Assembly: GCA_016779605.1 (NCBI GenBank)
Contig: JADHNH010000024.1
Span: forward strand, 1-39,669
Length of the DNA stretch: 39,669 bases
Source: Nevskia sp.
GTDB taxonomy: Bacteria > Pseudomonadota > Gammaproteobacteria > Nevskiales > Nevskiaceae
Reading direction: 5' to 3'
Shown here in pieces: positions 32,749 to 39,669 of this stretch (positions are counted from its first letter, which is position 1; the number at the start of each line of letters is the position of its first letter). A model generated the notes under the pieces. That model searched no databases, had not been told where the DNA came from, and was given only the letters and a program-made list of their open reading frames with translations. A program made the translations under genes and the position numbers.

Positions 32749-34827
32749 ATGAACATTCGCATCAGACGCTTCTTTACCCTGGTGGCGGCCTCGATGGCGC
32801 TGCTCGGTTTCGGCCAATCGGCGCAAGCCAAGTCCCTGTACCTGATCGCCAACATCAACGCCAGCCCGACGCCGATCAGCACCTACGACATCCAGCAGGC
32901 GCCGACCTACCTGGTGTTCCAGGCCACGCAGGGCGTGCCGTCGCTGGCCGGCGGCGCGGTGGGCCTGGCCATCGACACCGACAGCAAGAAGCTGGCGGTG
33001 ACCTACGAAGGCAGCAACACCGTGCAGCTGCTGGACGCGACCAACTTCCACGACCTGGGCACCACCAACGCCCCGGGCGCCTCCAACCTGGCGGGCATCG
33101 TCTTCGACCAGGGCAAGAAGAAGCTGTACACGGTGGACCGCACCACCAACCACCTCTACGTCTACTCCTGGGACGCGACCAACAATACCCTGACCCTGGA
33201 CGGCGGCAACTTCGTCACCCTGGCCGGGGTGACTTCGGCCTACGGCCTGGCGCTGGACGAAAAACGCTCGCGCCTGTACATCGGCGATGCGTCCACCACC
33301 ACCATCCGCTACTTCGACACCGGCACCTGGGCCGAGGCCGGTAACTTCGTGCAGGCCATCTCCGGCCAGACCGCCATGGGCGTGGCGGTGGATACGGTGC
33401 GCAACTTCGTCTACACCGGCAACGCCTACCAGCCCTACGGCAGCCTGGGCGAGCTGGTCAAGTACGACCTCAACACCAACACCGAGACCTTCTACACCCT
33501 GCCCGGCGCCACGCCGACCAGCTCCGGCGGCGACAACATCGTCGGCGTGGCGGTGGACGAGGACACCGGCAACGTCTACGTCACCACCGGCAACCAGGGC
33601 TCCGGCGGCACCGACACCCTGATCGCGTTCGACTCGTCCCTGAAGGTGCTGAAGAACGACTTCGGCGACCTCGGCAGCCCGACCGGCCTGGTGGTGCCGC
33701 GCGCCAGTGTCAGCTACAACCCGCTGAACTTCAGCAAGACCGCCGGCGCCAGCACGGTGGGCAGCGGCGACCAGCTCAGCTACAACCTGTGCTACGACAA
33801 CAAGGCCAATGCCGAAACGACGCTGAGCAACGTCGTCATTACCGACACCCTGCCCGCCGGCACCAGCTTCGTCTCCGCCACCGGCGGGCCGGCCACCGGC
33901 GAAGGCACGGTCACCTGGACGGTGCCCAGTGTCGCGGCCGGGGCGGCGCAGAACTGCTTCACCCTGGTGGTCAGCGTGACCGCCGCCGGGGGCACTACGC
34001 TCCTGAACAGCGCCACCATCAAGAGCGACCAGACCCCGCCGACGACGCAGACGGCGAGCACCGAGGTCACGTCCGGCGGCCCGGCACTGGTGGGCGCCAG
34101 CGGCGGCGGCGGCAGCTTCACGCCGGTGGATCTGCTGGCCGGCCTGGGGCTGCTGGGCGCGGCGCTGATGCTGCGGCGCCGCCGCGGCCCGGCGCTGGCG
34201 CTGGCGGCGGCACTGGCGCTGGCGGCGCTGGTGCCGGCCGGCTCGCGGGCTTATGCCGGCGATCGCTTTTACGTCGGCGGCGGCCTGGGCCTGAGCGTGG
34301 GCAATTTCAACGCGCAAGAGCTGGACGGCGCCCTGGCGGCGCGCGGCTACACCACCTCGTCATCGCTCAACGACCAGCGCCTGGGCTGGAAGCTGTTCGG
34401 CGGCTACCAGCTGTGCAAGTACTTCGGGGTGGAGGCCGGCTACGTGGATCTGGGCCGGATCACTTCGGCCGTGCACGGCATTTCCGGCCCCAGCGGCAGC
34501 GGCTTCGTCCAGGCCATCGCCGATGCCCATCCCTATAACATTTCCGGCTACACCTTCACCGGCACCGGCCGGCTGCCGCTGTGGGACAGCGTGGCGCTGG
34601 TCGGCCGCCTGGGCATGATCCGCTGGTCCGGGGAAGTCAACGAGACCGTCATCTCGGGCGGCTTCGCCGGCACCGGCGCCCACGAGAACGGCGTGGACCT
34701 GGCCTACGGCGCCGGCGTGGACTACCGCTTAAGCCGCCTGTTCAGCGTCAGCGCGGGGTGGGACCGCTATCACACCAACCGCAATCGTCCCGACCTGTTT
34801 GCGGTGACCGCGGCGTATCACTTCTAG
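32749..34827 (+). CDS. Beta-propeller/DUF11 protein with internal sorting signal fused to an outer-membrane barrel
   Basis: A 692-residue protein with AAGGAAGG eight bases before the ATG. A signal peptide ends at SAQA (residues 24-27). NHL/YVTN-type propeller repeats fill about 28-318 (GLAIDTDSKKLAV, GLALDEKRSRLYIGD, GVAVDEDTGNVYV). A DUF11 domain follows at about 322-440 (ITDTLPAGTSFVSATGG). Residues 451-479 then form a GlyGly-CTERM-like sorting signal: SGGGGSF, a 14-residue hydrophobic helix and RRRR. Such signals normally end a protein. Here a second hydrophobic segment with a signal-peptidase site (AYA, 501-503) leads into an OmpA-like eight-strand barrel (504-692) ending in Phe, the outer-membrane assembly signal. 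Met474 could be a separate start for the barrel, but no ribosome site precedes it. Confidence 0.85.
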   Translation: MNIRIRRFFTLVAASMALLGFGQSAQAKSLYLIANINASPTPISTYDIQQAPTYLVFQATQGVPSLAGGAVGLAIDTDSKKLAVTYEGSNTVQLLDATNFHDLGTTNAPGASNLAGIVFDQGKKKLYTVDRTTNHLYVYSWDATNNTLTLDGGNFVTLAGVTSAYGLALDEKRSRLYIGDASTTTIRYFDTGTWAEAGNFVQAISGQTAMGVAVDTVRNFVYTGNAYQPYGSLGELVKYDLNTNTETFYTLPGATPTSSGGDNIVGVAVDEDTGNVYVTTGNQGSGGTDTLIAFDSSLKVLKNDFGDLGSPTGLVVPRASVSYNPLNFSKTAGASTVGSGDQLSYNLCYDNKANAETTLSNVVITDTLPAGTSFVSATGGPATGEGTVTWTVPSVAAGAAQNCFTLVVSVTAAGGTTLLNSATIKSDQTPPTTQTASTEVTSGGPALVGASGGGGSFTPVDLLAGLGLLGAALMLRRRRGPALALAAALALAALVPAGSRAYAGDRFYVGGGLGLSVGNFNAQELDGALAARGYTTSSSLNDQRLGWKLFGGYQLCKYFGVEAGYVDLGRITSAVHGISGPSGSGFVQAIADAHPYNISGYTFTGTGRLPLWDSVALVGRLGMIRWSGEVNETVISGGFAGTGAHENGVDLAYGAGVDYRLSRLFSVSAGWDRYHTNRNRPDLFAVTAAYHF

Positions 34828-34837
34828 AAATCCGCCG

Positions 34838-34866
34838 GCGGGAGGCGGTATTTCGCCGCCTCCCGC
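34838..34866. terminator. Stem-loop between the fusion gene and the convergent lipoprotein gene
   Basis: GCGGGAGGCGG (34838-34848) and CCGCCTCCCGC (34856-34866) pair perfectly around TATTTCG, 11 bases after the stop of the fusion gene. It lacks a T run but is the strongest hairpin in the gap and may serve both directions. Confidence 0.65.
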
Positions 34867-35041
34867 ACCGGCCGATCCGGCCGGATGGCACCGGGACTGA
34901 TTTTTCGGAGCGGACGATGGGCGCCAGGGATGGCGCAACCCGCCCGGGGCGCAAGGCCCCCGGCATTGTGGGTGACGCGTGCGGGAGGCCGGAGCAGCCA
35001 GCCGCGCTCCGCGCATCGCCGGCAGCGGCTTCCGGAGTCGA

Positions 35042-35560
35042 TCAGGGCGGCGACCCCTGCGCGGCCTTGTCGCGCAGCACGGCGATGAAGCGTGTGATGT
35101 TCTCCTGCGTGGCGCTGTTCCACAACGCGACCATGTGGTTGCGGTCGTTGGTGCCGGAGTCGTCCGACGAGGACGAAGAAATGCTCGCCTGCAGCAGGCG
35201 GTCGCCGCTGCCGCTGTCGACCAGGTCGTAGCTGGTCTCCACCTCCATCTTGTTGGCGAACGGGTCGCTGCTGTAGGCGAAGCGCTTGACCGTGGCCACA
35301 AGGTTCACCGAATGGGCGCCGCCGGGATTGAAGATCTGCGCCTGCTCCGCGGCGGACTGGATGCCGTCGTGCCACTGCTGCGAAACCACCGGGTCGAGGA
35401 CGATGGAGGGGTTGGCGGTGGCAACGGCGATCGACTTCAGCGACATGTTCAGCGCACGCGGCGCGCGGGCGATGCCTTGCGGCACCAGGTTCACCTCGGT
35501 GGGATTGTCGGCGCAGGCGCCCAGCAGGGCGCAGCAGGCGAGCAGCAGGATTTTTTTCAT
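35042..35560 (-). CDS. Lipoprotein of unknown function
   Basis: A 172-residue lipoprotein. The signal MKKILLLACCALLGAC ends in a clean lipobox with Cys16 as the lipidated residue. The following Ala-Asp puts Asp at mature position +3, so the outer membrane is the more likely destination. The mature part has an alpha/beta look (SLKSIAVATANPSIVLD, VNLVATVKRFAY, VETSYDLVDSG) and a Ser-rich segment (ASISSSSSDDSG). I do not recognise a family; YajG-like proteins have a comparable plan. It is transcribed away from dodecin. Confidence 0.75.
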   Translation of the reverse strand: MKKILLLACCALLGACADNPTEVNLVPQGIARAPRALNMSLKSIAVATANPSIVLDPVVSQQWHDGIQSAAEQAQIFNPGGAHSVNLVATVKRFAYSSDPFANKMEVETSYDLVDSGSGDRLLQASISSSSSDDSGTNDRNHMVALWNSATQENITRFIAVLRDKAAQGSPP

Positions 35561-35866
35561 GGATGTGCTTCTTCTTATGGAGTGGAGCCGGTTGGGGCGG
35601 CGCTCGACGGCAGGATCCGGCCGCTGCCGCATGCACCGCGGCGGCAACGCGGCCGGAGTCCTCGACGCGCCGGTAAGCGTGCAGACCACGGATGGCGCGC
35701 GGGAGTTCCAAGCTGCCTGCAAGCCGATCAGCCGCGCAGCGGCGTACACGGCCCTTTCTGCAGGATTTTGACCGCGGCGCAAGCGCAATAGTGCCTTTGA
35801 TTCACACGCCCGGGCCTTCGGCGTAGCATCGATCGTGCGTCGGCTGACGCAAGGAGGAGCACAGCA
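35561..35866. other. Divergent intergenic region, no gene seen
   Basis: 306 bp separate the lipoprotein (leftward) and dodecin (rightward) starts. I see no convincing ORF, FNR box or near-consensus promoter pair. The right end holds the strong AAGGAGGAG ribosome site of dodecin. Confidence 0.5.
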
Positions 35867-36076
35867 ATGAAAGACCATGTCTACAAGCTGCTGGAACTCA
35901 CCGGTTCATCGACGACGGGAATCGAGGACGCCGTGACGGGCGCGCTGACGCGCGCTGCCAAGACCGTGCACAACCTCAAGTGGTTCGAAGTCAGCGACAT
36001 CCGCGGCACGATCGAAAAGGACAAGATTGCGCACTGGCAGGTGACCATGAAGGTGGGCTTCACGCTCGACGAGTAG
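35867..36076 (+). CDS. Dodecin flavin-binding protein
   Basis: A 69-residue protein beginning [15 protein letters not shown] and containing the dodecin core: helix [14 protein letters not shown] ([17 protein letters not shown]), then [11 protein letters not shown] and the final strand [15 protein letters not shown]. Dodecins form hollow 12-mers that store or buffer riboflavin, FMN or FAD, with the Trp stacking on the flavin (Trp in LKWFEV here). The length is exactly that of the family. AAGGAGGAG precedes the ATG, so it should be well translated. Confidence 0.92.
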   Translation: MKDHVYKLLELTGSSTTGIEDAVTGALTRAAKTVHNLKWFEVSDIRGTIEKDKIAHWQVTMKVGFTLDE

Positions 36077-36299
36077 AACTTCCGCCGCCCTGGTGGCGGC
36101 GAGCGGGGCGTCGGGGCAGGCATTGGCGGCTGCGGGTCGCTGATGGAACGCGGCCGGCCGCGGCTGCGCGGATTGGCGCCTCCGCCAGTTCGGGTGCGCG
36201 CGCGCCCGATCCACGGTAGGCTGCACCCGCACGGGGGTGGTCGCAGGAATGGTTTTCGCGCTGGAAAGGGAAAGCTCGGCCGCCGGCCGGGTAGCACAA

Positions 36300-37130
36300 A
36301 TGAAAATAGCGATTGGAATGGCCGCCACGATGCTGCTCGTGTCGGCTTGCCAGATGGTGCCATCGACAATTGATCGTTCATCCCGGCGCCAGGCGGATGC
36401 CGAGGCTGCGCGACGGCAGCAGTGGGATGCGCTGGCGGTGCAGATGCAGGCGGATGCCGATCGGCAGCGCCAGCAGGATCAGGTGGCCGCGGGGGCCGAG
36501 GCCGAGCGACGGCGCCAGCAGGAATCGGAGCGAATCGTGGCGGCACGGCACAACGCGCAGTTGATCGAGGCGGCGGACGACCGGATTTGCCAGGCGCGGG
36601 GATTGATGCCGGAACGGCCGGACTACAACAAGTGCAGGGATGCCCTGCTGCGCGAGCACCAAGGTGAAGTGAATGTGCCCACGGGAGACAATTGGCTGCC
36701 GGTTCAGTGGGCGAAAGTCCAGGTCCCTGCGCGAACTGCCGGAGAGTCGGTGCCGCTTGAAATCAGCGGAGGTACATTCGTGGTGCCGGTTCTCGTCAAC
36801 GATCAGGTCTCGTTGAAATTCACGCTCGACAGCGGTGCCGCGGACGTGACGATCCCGGCCGATGTGGTGTTCACACTGATGCGGGCCGGCTCGATTTCGG
36901 GGAGCGATTTTCTGGGGAGCCAGACTTACGTCCTGGCCGACGGCGCCGAAGTTCCGTCCCGCATGATCCGTATCCATTCGCTCAGGGTGGGCGGCGTCGT
37001 GGTCCACGACGTGGTCGGCAGCGTCACCTCGGTTCGGGGATTGCCGCTCCTGGGGCAGAGCTTTCTGAGCCGCCTTTCGTCCTGGTCGATCGACAACCAA
37101 AGCCGGACCTTGATCATCAATTCCCGCTGA
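36300..37130 (+). CDS. Lipoprotein with C-terminal retropepsin-like aspartyl protease domain
   Basis: A 276-residue protein from the ATG at 36300. The signal MKIAIGMAATMLLVSAC has a lipobox with Cys17. A Gln/Arg/Glu-rich coiled coil of about 75 residues follows (residues 28-100), then a Cys-containing linker (DDRICQARG and YNKCRDALLR). The C-terminal domain (about 150-276) is retropepsin-like, with the catalytic FTLDSGAADVTIP, a flap-like segment and GLPLLGQSFLSRL. Only one DSG is present, so the active form would be a dimer, as in other bacterial clan-AA proteases. A longer start at 36237 adds 21 residues without a signal. Codon use is less GC-biased than in its neighbours. Confidence 0.82.
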   Translation: MKIAIGMAATMLLVSACQMVPSTIDRSSRRQADAEAARRQQWDALAVQMQADADRQRQQDQVAAGAEAERRRQQESERIVAARHNAQLIEAADDRICQARGLMPERPDYNKCRDALLREHQGEVNVPTGDNWLPVQWAKVQVPARTAGESVPLEISGGTFVVPVLVNDQVSLKFTLDSGAADVTIPADVVFTLMRAGSISGSDFLGSQTYVLADGAEVPSRMIRIHSLRVGGVVVHDVVGSVTSVRGLPLLGQSFLSRLSSWSIDNQSRTLIINSR

Positions 37131-39310
<2,180 letters not shown>

Positions 39311-39311
<1 letters not shown>

Positions 39312-39338
39312 GGAAGCGCTGATTGCTCGGCGCTTCCC
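39311..39338. terminator. Hairpin directly after fadH
   Basis: GGGAAGCGC (39311-39319) and GCGCTTCCC (39330-39338) form a perfect nine-bp stem beginning at the last base of the fadH stop codon. Confidence 0.5.
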
Positions 39339-39411
39339 GCATGGGCCACGCACGGCCCAGCATCTTCAATGGCGTAAGCCGTTGAAATTCACACTTGTCG
39401 ACGGCCGTTGT

Positions 39412-39440
39412 CTGAATAAGTCCAGGATGGACTTGTTCAG
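39412..39440. terminator. Hairpin between the convergent fadH and LLM genes
   Basis: CTGAATAAGTCC (39412-39423) pairs with GGACTTGTTCAG (39429-39440) at 11 of 12 positions, the twelfth a T opposite G, around AGGAT. The surrounding 195-bp gap is poorer in GC than the genes. No ORF is evident in it. Confidence 0.45.
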
Positions 39441-39505
39441 AGTGTCCTTGGGGCGGCGCGGGCAGGCGCGCACGCGGCCCGCGAGCCGCGTGCGCGGTGC
39501 CGCGG

Positions 39506-39669
39506 TCAGAGCTTGAGCTTGCGCAGCGCTGGCGCCACCTTTTCGCCGATCAGCCGCAGGCTGCCCTGCACGAGATCGAACGGCATGCCGGCGTAGGAAA
39601 CGGCCATGGCCGGGCGCAGGTCGCCGGTCATGCGTGCGCGTTTGGCCCACTTCTCGACGATCTGTTCCG
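39506..39669 (-). CDS. Luciferase-like (LLM-class) flavin oxidoreductase, C-terminus only
   Basis: The last 53 codons of a gene entering from the right edge; the stop is at 39506-39508. The visible tail reads ...WAKRARMTGDLRPAMAVSYA and continues through GMPFDLVQGSLRLIGEKVAP to a basic end (LRKLKL). This style of C-terminal end is seen in LLM-class FMN- or F420-dependent oxidoreductases, but the fragment is too short to be sure. It is convergent with fadH. Other readings in this stretch are weaker. Confidence 0.5.
   Translation of the reverse strand, partial: EQIVEKWAKRARMTGDLRPAMAVSYAGMPFDLVQGSLRLIGEKVAPALRKLKL

Overview
The window is high-GC chromosomal DNA from a free-living respiratory proteobacterium. 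Gene content (RpoH with the QRKLFFNLR box, RlmA, FadH, NodT-type outer-membrane factors, lipoproteins, an Fnr-type regulator) points to Beta- or Gammaproteobacteria. A Nevskiales/Xanthomonadales-like gammaproteobacterium is my guess, with low confidence. I see no rRNA, tRNA, CRISPR array, phage or insertion sequence. Long antisense ORFs abound because of the GC bias, and I treat them as shadows.

Layout. (1) 1-3.8 kb: a partial coiled-coil gene, two tandem universal stress proteins, then in divergence a small zinc-ribbon protein and transaldolase. (2) 4-9.4 kb: a tightly overlapping operon of DevC/DevA/DevB-like ABC export genes, a NodT-type outer-membrane factor and a zinc alcohol dehydrogenase. 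(3) 9.6-10.7 kb: a PAS-GGDEF diguanylate cyclase. (4) 10.7-19.1 kb: a divergent island. Leftward run an ArsR-family repressor with the two cysteines of SqrR/BigR persulfide sensors, a DUF2892 membrane protein, an RND adaptor and an RND pump. Rightward run sulfide:quinone oxidoreductase, a TrxC-like thioredoxin and a TolC-like channel. (5) 19.3-25.9 kb: RpoH, a REP-like repeat, an attachment-type protein, PEP synthase, an MgtC/DUF4010 membrane protein and an Fnr-type regulator with Fe-S cysteines. (6) 26-32.5 kb: RlmA, a B12-type radical SAM protein, an HI0933-family flavoprotein, a hypothetical protein, a 2-hydroxyacid dehydrogenase and a Sel1-repeat protein. (7) 32.7-39.7 kb: a beta-propeller/DUF11 protein with an internal sorting signal fused to an outer-membrane barrel, a lipoprotein, dodecin, an aspartyl-protease lipoprotein, 2,4-dienoyl-CoA reductase and the end of a luciferase-like oxidoreductase gene.

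The unifying theme is a set of eight FNR/Anr-type boxes (TTGAY-N4-RTCAA or one mismatch from it) spread over 32 kb. All eight lie in intergenic DNA 60-160 bp upstream of a start codon, and the Fnr-like gene lies in the same window. Probable targets are stress proteins, transaldolase, the ABC-export/alcohol dehydrogenase operon, sulfide oxidation, RpoH, PEP synthase and the propeller-barrel fusion. This reads as a clustered low-oxygen survival regulon. The sulfide island adds a second input, a strong sigma70-like promoter overlaid by a perfect 14-bp palindrome. The two most novel-looking items are the sulfide-sensor/SQR/RND-pump island and the propeller-barrel fusion, which could be a polyprotein cut in the inner membrane.
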